The notes beneath the pieces are model-generated. The model searched no databases. It was not told the DNA's origin and was given only the letters and a program-made list of their open reading frames with translations. Of a stretch of DNA of 64,000 nt, positions 18,894 to 26,688 are shown one piece after another. The stretch is from Candidatus Cloacimonadota bacterium (GTDB taxonomy: Bacteria > Muiribacteriota > UBA6191). The number at the start of each line of letters is the position of its first letter. The first letter of the stretch is position 1. Where the stretch lies: the NCBI GenBank assembly GCA_023954715.1, contig JAGSHD010000006.1, positions 62,001 through 126,000 of the forward strand, written 5' to 3'. The position numbers and the translations under genes were made by a program.

Positions 18894-19589
18894 TTAATCC
18901 TTGTATGATTCTAATTGAAAAGACTTTGGTGCATTTTCAACGCTGCCATACCATTCCATAAAAAATTGTTCTAAGTAAGCCACCATATAATCATGGCGTT
19001 GCTTGGCTAATCTAGATCCTTCTTTAGTATTCATCATATCTTTTAATAATAATAGTTTTTCATAAAAGTGATGCAAGGATGGATTTTCACAATTTTTGTA
19101 ACTTTCTGCTGTTTCGTGAGAAATCCACTCCACTTGATCATCAAAAATGGAGCGATCTTTACTGCCACCATAAGCAAAACATCTAGCAATACCCAAAGCA
19201 CCGATGGCATCCATACGATCGGCATCTTGAACAATTTGTCCTTCAAGAGATAATGTTGGGGTTTTCACTTGTGCACCTTTGTAAGAAATGCCACTTGCTT
19301 GAGTAACTAAAACTTGGATCAAGTCATCTTCTAACCCTAAGCCTTTTAAAAACTTATCTAAGATTACGTCCTGACTTTCTTCGTTGAATTTCCAGTCACC
19401 GAGGTCATGTAAAAGAGCGATTGCCTCAACTAATTTGGCATCTCCTCCTTCTACTTGGTGAATTTGCAGTGCTATTCGAACAACTCGAAAGATATGCTCC
19501 CAGTCATGACCAGTCGCATCCTTATTAAACTTTTTCTTGATATAATCTCTTATAGCTTGTAGCTCAGTTTCACTAATGATAATTGACAT
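18894..19589 (-). CDS. HD-domain phosphohydrolase (YedJ/YpgQ type)
   Basis: The 231-residue protein carries an HD fold: G-H-D-W-E-H (His32), then L-L-H-D-L-G-D (His61, Asp62), and Q-D-A-D-R-M-D-A-I-G-A-L-G in the later helices. This set is typical of the YedJ/YpgQ family of metal-dependent (d)NTP or nucleotide phosphohydrolases. No signal peptide is seen, so it is cytosolic. As first gene of the tsaD-mutL-miaA run, its promoter should lie in 19590-19700. The exact substrate cannot be read from sequence; nucleotide pool cleaning would suit the neighbouring repair gene but is only inference. Confidence 0.85.
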   Translation of the reverse strand: MSIIISETELQAIRDYIKKKFNKDATGHDWEHIFRVVRIALQIHQVEGGDAKLVEAIALLHDLGDWKFNEESQDVILDKFLKGLGLEDDLIQVLVTQASGISYKGAQVKTPTLSLEGQIVQDADRMDAIGALGIARCFAYGGSKDRSIFDDQVEWISHETAESYKNCENPSLHHFYEKLLLLKDMMNTKEGSRLAKQRHDYMVAYLEQFFMEWYGSVENAPKSFQLESYKD

Positions 19590-19863
19590 TATTCCTCATA
19601 TTTTCATTCTAAATAGTGCTGGATTTACTTGGCACCTTAAAAAAATTGCTTCGAATTGTACATTAACAATCAAATAAACACAAAATATGTATCCAAATGT
19701 CTATTCTACTTTTTTGATTGACCCTTATCTATTAAGTCATTCAGTTCATTATCATATTCTGAAAAAGCTAATACTTTCCTAGTAAAAATTTGTCGTATTC
19801 GTATCTATCAATATCTATTGCTGATATAATATTTAAAAACTATATCACCAATAGGATAATTTT

Positions 19864-20337
19864 ATGAAATACTTTGTTTTAATCATATTGCTAACTCAAG
19901 TATTACACGCTAAGTGGAGACCCCTCACCCTTAAAGAGCTTATAAAATCCTCTGATGCCATTGTTATGGCAAGCTATCTTGATGGTAAAGATACGGTTCA
20001 AAAAAAACATTCTACAAAGCAGATCAATCGATTCAAACTCATAGATACTATTAAGGGTAACATCAAACCTGAGTTTTTAGTCAGAGGTCGTAAAACAAGG
20101 ATGTGCGTACCCCAAACTTACTTTGAAAACTCTAAACAACATAAGTTTTTACTGTTTTTAGGTAAAAAATACAAAGGCTCACGCAGTATATTAAATGGGC
20201 AATTCGGAGCCCTAAAAATTGAAAGCAATAAAGTGCCATGGTTTATAGAAAACAAAGAGTATTCTTTTCAACGAAAACCAAAAGATTTAAAATTAGTTCT
20301 AAAAGAGATTCAAAGTAATCTTGTCCCAGTAAAATAA
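19864..20337 (+). CDS. small exported protein of unknown function
   Basis: A 157-residue protein begins with a short signal peptide (hydrophobic to about residue 16, V-L-H-A). An L-T-L-K-E-L-I-K-S-S-D-A-I-V-M-A-S-Y pattern follows, found in many exported beta-rich proteins of unknown role. In those, the 'S-D-A-I-V' strand opens a small OB- or barrel-like domain. One Cys (R-M-C-V) remains after cleavage. The ATG has AGGATA 8-10 bases upstream. It is followed after 17 bases by a membrane protein gene, so the two may be cotranscribed. Confidence 0.7.
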   Translation: MKYFVLIILLTQVLHAKWRPLTLKELIKSSDAIVMASYLDGKDTVQKKHSTKQINRFKLIDTIKGNIKPEFLVRGRKTRMCVPQTYFENSKQHKFLLFLGKKYKGSRSILNGQFGALKIESNKVPWFIENKEYSFQRKPKDLKLVLKEIQSNLVPVK

Positions 20338-20354
20338 GTTATATTTATTCCTCG

Positions 20355-20927
20355 ATGTCTAATTCATTTCGTACTGTATTAATATTGTTTTTTTGTGTGT
20401 TTGTAGGAACCATAATAAGATCTGGATCTTGTGGATGTTCGAATAACGCGCCCTCTATATTGTTTATTTTCTTGTTTGCAAACTTGTATAACTTACCTTT
20501 TACTCTTTTTTTGACTTTCAACTTATTCAAACGTTTTAATCCTCAAAATCAAATTTTCAAGACTGTGCTATGGGTTCACTATAAAGCTAACTTCTATTAT
20601 CTATGTATTGCATTATTGATTCCCCCGATACATTTAGGCTCTAACCAAAAAGATATGGAGCTTCAATTCTTAGCTTGTTTGATTATCTTTACAATCATCA
20701 AATATTTTTTTGAATCTCATCTTTATCTGAAATATTTTACGAAAAATGAAGTAACCTTAAGTAAACTACAAATCAACGAAGTCTGTAGTACTTTTTTACT
20801 GATTTTTCTTAGTGGCTTTATACTTAAACTTTTATCTGTGTACTTTAATATTTCACTTGATGCTCACACCACTCTATATTTTCATCAGCTTCAACATTTA
20901 AAAGCTCTATTTTTTACTCTTTATTAG
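20355..20927 (+). CDS. integral membrane protein of unknown function
   Basis: The 190-residue product is very hydrophobic, with about five transmembrane segments (near residues 5-23, 33-53, 72-92, 103-122 and 142-162) and short loops. A G-S-C-G-C-S motif lies in the first loop. No family is recognised. There is no clear Shine-Dalgarno, and translation may be coupled to the upstream gene that ends 17 bases before. The last 14 bases overlap the end of the convergent Sel1 gene. A 61-residue minus-strand ORF across the 5' part lacks such features and is judged a shadow. Confidence 0.6.
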   Translation: MSNSFRTVLILFFCVFVGTIIRSGSCGCSNNAPSILFIFLFANLYNLPFTLFLTFNLFKRFNPQNQIFKTVLWVHYKANFYYLCIALLIPPIHLGSNQKDMELQFLACLIIFTIIKYFFESHLYLKYFTKNEVTLSKLQINEVCSTFLLIFLSGFILKLLSVYFNISLDAHTTLYFHQLQHLKALFFTLY

Positions 20928-22263
20928 TATTTTTTTGGTGTTCTTCTAAAAACATCTTTAGTACTAATTTTGCTTCTTCGTTGCCATTGTCAATTGACTT
21001 TTGAACCAGCTTCAGCCCTTGCTCAGGGTCATATACTCCACGAATGCCATAAAAAAGTGCTATACCGTGGTTTAGATTGGCATCATAAACCTTACTAATC
21101 TTTAGTTTACCTTGCATCATGATACAAAACATCTTGAATCTTATTAAATGTTTGTCTACATTTTTATACTTTTTTTTCCAGGATGCTACTATTTTATTAC
21201 TCGCTCCTAATGATGGTTGATACCCATAATACATTCCCATTAAATGTAATAAATAGGCTTCAATATCATCTTTTGGTACTACTTTTCCCTTGCTATATAA
21301 TTTAGCTAGTTTATAACAAGATTTAGCATCAAAGCGAATAGCTGCTTTTCTTAATAAATTAAGATACTTTACTTTATCCTTTGGACAATACTTTCCTCGT
21401 TTATAACATTTTGCCAATTGCGCATAAGTAGCTGGCCTAAACTCTGCCCCTTCTAACTCCAATTTTTGAAGTAACTCATAAGCAAGTTTACTATTTTTTT
21501 TAACATGTTTACCAGAGAGTAGATGACTAGCATATATAGATAGGCCCTTTCCTGATCCCGCTTCATGTATCTTATTAAAAACTTCTTTTGCTTTACTTAC
21601 GTCTTGTGAAAAAAACTTACCTGTCAATAATTTTTCTCCATATTGATTTGCACACCAAAAATATTTAACATCGATACACTTTTCAAAATTTTCTGCTGCT
21701 TTCTTTAAATCTTGTTTAATGAGAGTGCCACGCATATAAGCCGTGCCTATTTGAAAGAATGCCTCTGGCCACGATTTTTTAGCACTTTGCTCCCAAAATT
21801 TAAGTATCTGAGGATATCTTTTTTTGTACCCTTTACTTCTAAACATTAAGTCACCAGCTGCATACAGCAGTTCCCCATCGTTTGTTTGTAGTGCATATTT
21901 TTTTAAAAGCCTATCAACTACAGGATGCAATGGAACCTCTCTAATATTTTTCGTGACAATCCATCGTAAACTTAATAATGCTGGTTTACTGCCATGTTTA
22001 GCTGCACACATATAAAATGGTACTGCTTTTTTAGGGAGTCTTAATTTGTAATCTATAAATTGGCCTATATCTAAGCACTCTTTGGAATTTTCTTGAGAAA
22101 ACCCATCCTTTACAAGACCAAAGGCAGCATCAACTTTACTCTTCTTAAAAAGCTCTAATGCCTTTTGTAAGACCGAAGGCTTAGAAATATTGTCTTTTGC
22201 GTAATTTATACTTGCCAAACACACGCTCAAACAAATGTATAATAAGTAATGTAAAACTTTCAT
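20914..22263 (-). CDS. exported Sel1-repeat (TPR-like) protein
   Basis: A signal peptide (hydrophobic to about residue 22, S-I-N-Y-A) precedes a 427-residue mature protein. It is built of alpha-helical Sel1-like repeats with recurring A-x-x-Y/W-x-x-x-A-A and G-x-x-Y-x-x-G-x-x-x-x-x-D-x-x-K-A patterns. Examples are 'GTAYMRGTLIKQDLKKAAENF' near 185, shortened here, and similar units near 225, 265, 315 and 405. Sel1 proteins are scaffolds for protein contacts in the periplasm or cytosol. Lys-rich inter-repeat loops are frequent. No operon partner is evident, and the specific role is unknown. Confidence 0.85.
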   Translation of the reverse strand: MKVLHYLLYICLSVCLASINYAKDNISKPSVLQKALELFKKSKVDAAFGLVKDGFSQENSKECLDIGQFIDYKLRLPKKAVPFYMCAAKHGSKPALLSLRWIVTKNIREVPLHPVVDRLLKKYALQTNDGELLYAAGDLMFRSKGYKKRYPQILKFWEQSAKKSWPEAFFQIGTAYMRGTLIKQDLKKAAENFEKCIDVKYFWCANQYGEKLLTGKFFSQDVSKAKEVFNKIHEAGSGKGLSIYASHLLSGKHVKKNSKLAYELLQKLELEGAEFRPATYAQLAKCYKRGKYCPKDKVKYLNLLRKAAIRFDAKSCYKLAKLYSKGKVVPKDDIEAYLLHLMGMYYGYQPSLGASNKIVASWKKKYKNVDKHLIRFKMFCIMMQGKLKISKVYDANLNHGIALFYGIRGVYDPEQGLKLVQKSIDNGNEEAKLVLKMFLEEHQKNTNKE

Positions 22264-22305
22264 AATAAACTCCTAGACATAGTAATTTATAACAATCACA
22301 TATCC

Positions 22306-22335
22306 TTGACAACAAAGATGGATGGTAAATTATGC
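22306..22335 (+). promoter_or_regulatory. candidate promoter before the haem-binding gene
   Basis: A perfect TTGACA (22306-22311) is followed after 18 bases by TTATGC, a weak -10. Transcripts would begin near 22343, giving a leader of about 135 bases that contains the micro-ORF and hairpins described separately. Confidence 0.3.
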
Positions 22336-22386
22336 CTGTATCCGCTATAGCTACCGCTTATACTTACATCTACTCTAAGGTATTAG

Positions 22387-22415
22387 GAGGTAACATGTAT
22401 AATTTACCTCTATAG
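22387..22415 (+). promoter_or_regulatory. leader with perfect Shine-Dalgarno, 6-codon ORF and hairpin
   Basis: TAGGAGGTAACATG gives the best ribosome site in this window. It starts a 6-codon ORF (22395-22415, Met-Tyr-Asn-Leu-Pro-Leu-stop). GAGGTAA (22387-22393) is perfectly complementary to TTACCTC (22404-22410), so the site can be hidden in a hairpin. TAGGAG (22384-22389) can instead pair with CTCCTA (22422-22427). This looks like a translational or attenuation leader for the haem-binding gene at 22479, but a chance arrangement is not excluded. Confidence 0.35.
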
Positions 22416-22478
22416 AGTTCTCTCCTATTCGATGATATAATTCACCAAAAAAAACCAAATAAATAATTGGAGACTAAT

Positions 22479-23030
22479 ATGAGCGAAACTATTAACTACG
22501 GCCCTTTACATAACTTAATCGGTACATGGACAGGAGACAAAGGTTTAGATATCGCCCCAGAGCCAGAAGGAGAAGAACGTAATCCATACTATGAGACGAT
22601 AACTTTTTCTGAATGCAATGATGTTACTAATGCCGAAGAACAAAAACTAATTTTCATACAATATCGCCAAGTAGTTCGTCGTAAATCTACTGACAAAGTC
22701 TTTCATGATGAATCTGGGTATTGGATGTGGGAGCCCGACAGCGATAAAATATCACACTCCTTTAGTATTCCGCGAGGTATATGTGTATTAGCTGAAGGCT
22801 CTTATAAAACAGATTCTAATGAAAGTGTTTTATTTGTGGAGTCCGGCCATAATGATCAGTGGCCTATTACTCAATCCCCTTTTATGATTAATAAAGCAAA
22901 AACAACCGGATTTCAACGTAAGTTTGTTGTAGATAAAAATAAACTAAAATACACACAAATCATGAACCTAGAAATATACGGTAGAGAGTTTGAGCATAAA
23001 GACCAAAATGAGCTTACTTTGATAAAATAG
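22479..23030 (+). CDS. haem-binding beta-barrel (nitrobindin/THAP4-like, FABP-type) protein
   Basis: A cytosolic protein of 183 residues of the lipocalin-like DUF1794 family. It opens G-P-L-H-N-L-I-G-T-W-T-G-D-K-G and continues with the family's N-P-Y-Y-E-T-I-T-F strand, N-A-E-E-Q-K-L, F-H-D-E-S-G-Y-W-M-W and I-P-R-G-I-C. Related nitrobindins bind haem in a ten-stranded barrel and react with NO or peroxynitrite; which ligand applies here is unknown. I chose ATG 22479 over TTG 22467 because TTGGAG lies just upstream of the ATG and the family begins close to it. The preceding leader may control it. Confidence 0.85.
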   Translation: MSETINYGPLHNLIGTWTGDKGLDIAPEPEGEERNPYYETITFSECNDVTNAEEQKLIFIQYRQVVRRKSTDKVFHDESGYWMWEPDSDKISHSFSIPRGICVLAEGSYKTDSNESVLFVESGHNDQWPITQSPFMINKAKTTGFQRKFVVDKNKLKYTQIMNLEIYGREFEHKDQNELTLIK

Positions 23031-23169
23031 AGTTTAAGATATAGCAGATGTTACCTTGTTTTACGCTAACTTACTTATTTAATTTGATTTACTATTGCCA
23101 GTCTTACTAAAGCTGCTTATATTGATTTAGTAAGGTTACAAAACTATTGTATTCTCCAATCTTCATCAA

Positions 23170-24378
23170 ATGAGACAAATTATGATTCGATTTTTATTGT
23201 TAGCTAGTTTATTTTTTAACTCTTCAGCATCTTTTGCAGAAGAAGAATTTTTTGGAGATTTAAACCAAGATGTCTCTCCTAAAGTAGAAGTTAAAAAGGA
23301 AAGCAAAGCGATTTCCAATGAAAAGGATTATATTGCTCAGTTAAATAAGATTTTTAAAAAAGAAGTACAGCACAACATTAAAGACCGACATATTTTAACA
23401 GCAAAACTTAATTCATGTATTCCTAGCAAAAAAGACTCTGCTTTAATTATTGCATTTGAAGGTACTGGTGCTTACGAACCATATATCCCTGCACTCATGG
23501 AACGAGCCCGAATCCAACTTAGAGATAAAGTTTCAGCTGGGGTATTTTCTGACACCTTGGATCACGCTATAACAGTGTTTAAAGGTCAAACAGGCAAAGA
23601 TCCCAAATGGTCTGGTCTTCAAAACGGTGTTATGGAGGCCCTCTATGAAGATCCAAATCTTCTAGATGGAAACTTCAATTGGTATAGTTACCCATCTGAA
23701 GAGGCAGAAGTCCTAGCTGGATTAGATGGCATTAGCGGTAAAAACATACTTCGATTAGCTCGAGACATGGGTAACTCTATAGCATCTTTTCCTTTAGGGA
23801 TTCAAGGAGCAATCTCTTGTACTAAAAAGTTTATTTCTAGAGCTAAATCCTTAGAGTATTACCCTACAGTCATTGTAGTTACTCATAGTTCAGGCGGAAG
23901 ATCCTCAGTTAAGTTTGCAGAACACCTTAAAAAGCAAAAATACATTTCTTTAGATGGTAAAACCAAAACTGGAATTAATATTGATCTAGTAATGACGATT
24001 GACCCTGTAAAAGAAGCACATGAAGCCCTCAAAGAAGCAGCATTGCAAATTAGTGGTCACGCTACAAAAAATGCAGTTAATTTTTTCTTACCAAAAGGTT
24101 CAGAAATTGACAATCCCGATGCACGAGTTTGGTCAAGACATCAACCAAGTAGTTTGTATAATCCATCGAACGTAGATCGTTTTGTGAGTGTATATCAAAC
24201 AGAGGATGAGTTAGGTTTAAAAGTTGGGTTAAAATTTGGTATTTGGGGCAGCCCTATAGCGGATGTTGACGAAGAAATTAAGATAAAAAGTGGTTTAGGA
24301 GAGTCTGGACATGGAGAGATCGCTTACCATGAAAAAACCATAAACTTATTCAAAAAAGAGATCAACAAGCTTAAGTAA
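23170..24378 (+). CDS. exported lipase-like alpha/beta hydrolase
   Basis: A 402-residue protein has a signal peptide (hydrophobic segment ending S-A-S-F-A). A nucleophile-elbow-like T-H-S-S-G (238-242, candidate Ser240) follows the hydrophobic strand T-V-I-V-V, as in lipases. An early strand A-L-I-I-A-F-E-G-T-G could supply the oxyanion region, and L-V-M-T-I-D-P-V could bear the acidic residue. The candidate catalytic His is not obvious; S-G-H-G-E near the C-terminus is one option. A second ATG at 23182 would give a tidier signal peptide. No clear family, substrate unknown. Confidence 0.7.
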   Translation: MRQIMIRFLLLASLFFNSSASFAEEEFFGDLNQDVSPKVEVKKESKAISNEKDYIAQLNKIFKKEVQHNIKDRHILTAKLNSCIPSKKDSALIIAFEGTGAYEPYIPALMERARIQLRDKVSAGVFSDTLDHAITVFKGQTGKDPKWSGLQNGVMEALYEDPNLLDGNFNWYSYPSEEAEVLAGLDGISGKNILRLARDMGNSIASFPLGIQGAISCTKKFISRAKSLEYYPTVIVVTHSSGGRSSVKFAEHLKKQKYISLDGKTKTGINIDLVMTIDPVKEAHEALKEAALQISGHATKNAVNFFLPKGSEIDNPDARVWSRHQPSSLYNPSNVDRFVSVYQTEDELGLKVGLKFGIWGSPIADVDEEIKIKSGLGESGHGEIAYHEKTINLFKKEINKLK

Positions 24379-24419
24379 TTTGCTTTGCTACATACGGCAT
24401 TCCAAGATAGTTTTCATTA

Positions 24420-25451
24420 TTAATCTGAATATACAGACTCTACAAGTTTAAAGCTTTGCTTGGTACAATCAATTTCTGCCTCTACTCCTAAGGGTAAAAT
24501 CCATTGTGGGTCCGTATGTCCAAAATCCATGTTAGTTACTATAGCCAAATTTTTGCATCCAAACTCATCACGAACCACTTGTAAACAATATCTGTTAAGG
24601 GCATGTTTTTCACTAGTAGAATATGCGATGGGGCGGCCAATTAAAAGAGCCGAAATTTGAGAAAAAACACCTTGCATACCATAGTTTCTAAGAATCATTT
24701 TTATCTGATCTGGTGATGGCTTCATTTCAGAAGTCTCTAAAAATAAAATTCTATTTTTCCAAAAGTGTGAACTTGGCCAAAAAGGCGTGGACTTCATCAT
24801 TTCTAATACACTAAAACATCCCCCAAATAGTTTACCCCTACAAATGGAGCCTCCCTGTAACCACGTCCAACCCTCATTAATTATGGCTGGATTTACCCCT
24901 ATATTTGTTTCATCTACCCAAGTTAAATATCCCTCATGATATTTCTGATAGGCCTTGTATTCATAACTCGTCTGATTCGTAAATAAAAGACTTTGTATAT
25001 GATCTTTAAAGCTTTCCTCAAAAAAATTCAATTGAGAAAAACCTGCCATAACAGATGGACCATGAAAAGTTATTAAACCCAATTGATTTAGGTAAGCCAA
25101 CAAGCTGGTAGTATCTGAATACCCGATAAGGATTTTAGGATTATCCAATATAATTTTCTTATCTAAAAAAGGCAGTAATCTGATTGAATCATCCCCACCA
25201 ATACTAGCAAAGATAGCTTTAATCGAAGAATCTAAAAATGCATTATTAATATCCTGCGCACGAAATTTTGGGTTTTTACTTAAAAACTCTTCGCTTTTAG
25301 TCGCTGAAGGAAACTCTCTAACTTTGAGTCCCATATCTCGTAAAACTTTTAACCCTAGTTTAAAAATATGGGGAAACTGACTCGGTCCTCCCCAAGAAGG
25401 TGACACAATTGCGACACTGTCTCCGGGTTTTAACTGTTTTGCTTTTATCAA
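24420..25451 (-). CDS. L,D-carboxypeptidase / MccF-like peptidase S66
   Basis: The 343-residue protein opens L-K-P-G-D-S-V-A-I-V-S-P-S-W, as in family S66. It has I-F-A-S-I-G-G-D-D-S, then the nucleophile in I-G-Y-S-D-T-T (Ser112), the Glu-bearing F-L-E-T-S-E and the His in F-G-H-T-D-P. The Ser-Glu-His triad is therefore complete. Family members cut the L,D bond of tetrapeptides in murein recycling (LdcA) or release aminoacyl nucleotides (MccF). The P-S-W-G-G-P start and F-L-E-T-S-E are closer to the MccF-like clade. No signal peptide, so it is cytosolic. Confidence 0.9.
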   Translation of the reverse strand: MIKAKQLKPGDSVAIVSPSWGGPSQFPHIFKLGLKVLRDMGLKVREFPSATKSEEFLSKNPKFRAQDINNAFLDSSIKAIFASIGGDDSIRLLPFLDKKIILDNPKILIGYSDTTSLLAYLNQLGLITFHGPSVMAGFSQLNFFEESFKDHIQSLLFTNQTSYEYKAYQKYHEGYLTWVDETNIGVNPAIINEGWTWLQGGSICRGKLFGGCFSVLEMMKSTPFWPSSHFWKNRILFLETSEMKPSPDQIKMILRNYGMQGVFSQISALLIGRPIAYSTSEKHALNRYCLQVVRDEFGCKNLAIVTNMDFGHTDPQWILPLGVEAEIDCTKQSFKLVESVYSD

Positions 25452-25611
25452 AGTCTACTCCTGTACCTACCTATACTTTAACTTTAGCAACTATATATCA
25501 ATATATAGTTATTTTAGATGACTTTACTACTTTAGTTCGTTAATACTTGACGTTTCTAGGATAATCTATAAGATAAAATATTCAAAAGTTTTTTACATTT
25601 AAGGCCTTATC

Positions 25612-26646
25612 ATGAGATCTCTTTTCACAATCCTGTCATTTTGTTTTTGTGTGCATACGTCCTATGCTCAACATCACTCACACGAAGATATAGAGCAATA
25701 CAATAACCCTCCTTACTTAGACCAAGCTAAAGGAGATCTTAATAAATTATCTAAGACTGCTAAAAAGTATCAATGGCCATTTCAAATTCTATCTATTGGA
25801 CATAGCATTGCATCGTATCAAAACTATGGATCTAATCCTTACTTTCATCATGGACTTGATATCAGAGGAGATGCTGGCACAATTGTAAAAGCCTCACGAG
25901 GTGGTAAAGTAATAGCAGTTCGTAATTACCATACTGGTGGCCCCCTATATTGGGAAGTAGCTATTTTAGACAAGGATGGATTTATCTGGCAATATCATCA
26001 TATCGATCATAGATCTATTCCCAAAAATGTTAAAGATGCCTATCAAAATAAAACCAGTATCAAAGCAGGCACAAGCATCGGGAAAATTGTACGATGGCCA
26101 GTAAGTGCCAATGGTGAGAGATATCATCATGTTCACTTAAATGTTCTCGCTGCCAATGGACATTTCGTTAACCCATTTTTATTTCTAGAAACTTTAAAAG
26201 ATCAAAAAGCACCAGAAGTTATCAAAATAGGACTACTTAATCGAGCAAGAAGACCAATTAAAGCCACAAAAATACATGGAAATTATGGCCTATATGTGGA
26301 GACCCAAGATTTAATTTTACACGATAAGTTTTATGTACCGCCTTACTCTATTTCATACAAAATAAACGATGGGGATGAAAAGCTATTTTGGAAGTTTGAC
26401 TCCATTCCAGGAGAAGATAATATCAATAAATATGTTCACGACTTTTATGTACCATCAGGTACTTGCGGTAACTACCGATGTCGAAAAATACTACTTGATT
26501 TAGGATTTTCTAAGGAGTCTAAAACTCAGTTTCCACAAGAAGCAGGTCAATATCATATAGATGTTTTTGTTAGCGACTTTGCAGGAAACAAACATCAAAA
26601 AGGTTTTGATTTTGAAGTAACTGCTAAGCCTTTATGGGAGCAATAA
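25612..26646 (+). CDS. exported M23-family metallopeptidase
   Basis: The 344-residue protein has a signal peptide (to about S-Y-A-Q, residue 20). The lysostaphin-type core has H-H-G-L-D (His79, Asp83) and H-H-V-H (His173, His175), the two zinc-binding motifs of M23. Both motifs are intact, so it is likely an active peptidoglycan endopeptidase. After the core (about 70-195), a C-terminal domain of about 150 residues is beta-rich and ends in D-V-F-V-S-D-F-A-G-N, like an Ig-type appendage. Two cysteines (C-G-N-Y-R-C) may form a disulfide. It stands alone, with about 40 bases to the convergent membrane gene. Confidence 0.88.
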   Translation: MRSLFTILSFCFCVHTSYAQHHSHEDIEQYNNPPYLDQAKGDLNKLSKTAKKYQWPFQILSIGHSIASYQNYGSNPYFHHGLDIRGDAGTIVKASRGGKVIAVRNYHTGGPLYWEVAILDKDGFIWQYHHIDHRSIPKNVKDAYQNKTSIKAGTSIGKIVRWPVSANGERYHHVHLNVLAANGHFVNPFLFLETLKDQKAPEVIKIGLLNRARRPIKATKIHGNYGLYVETQDLILHDKFYVPPYSISYKINDGDEKLFWKFDSIPGEDNINKYVHDFYVPSGTCGNYRCRKILLDLGFSKESKTQFPQEAGQYHIDVFVSDFAGNKHQKGFDFEVTAKPLWEQ

Positions 26647-26688
26647 AAGTAGTCTCCTAGTTTGATAGTCTTCAAAATAATCCTAGTA

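Noticed and set aside
20345..20530. 61-residue minus-strand ORF across the five-span membrane protein gene
   Set aside because: The plus-strand frame shows convincing transmembrane segments, while this one is a Lys/Asn-rich shadow.
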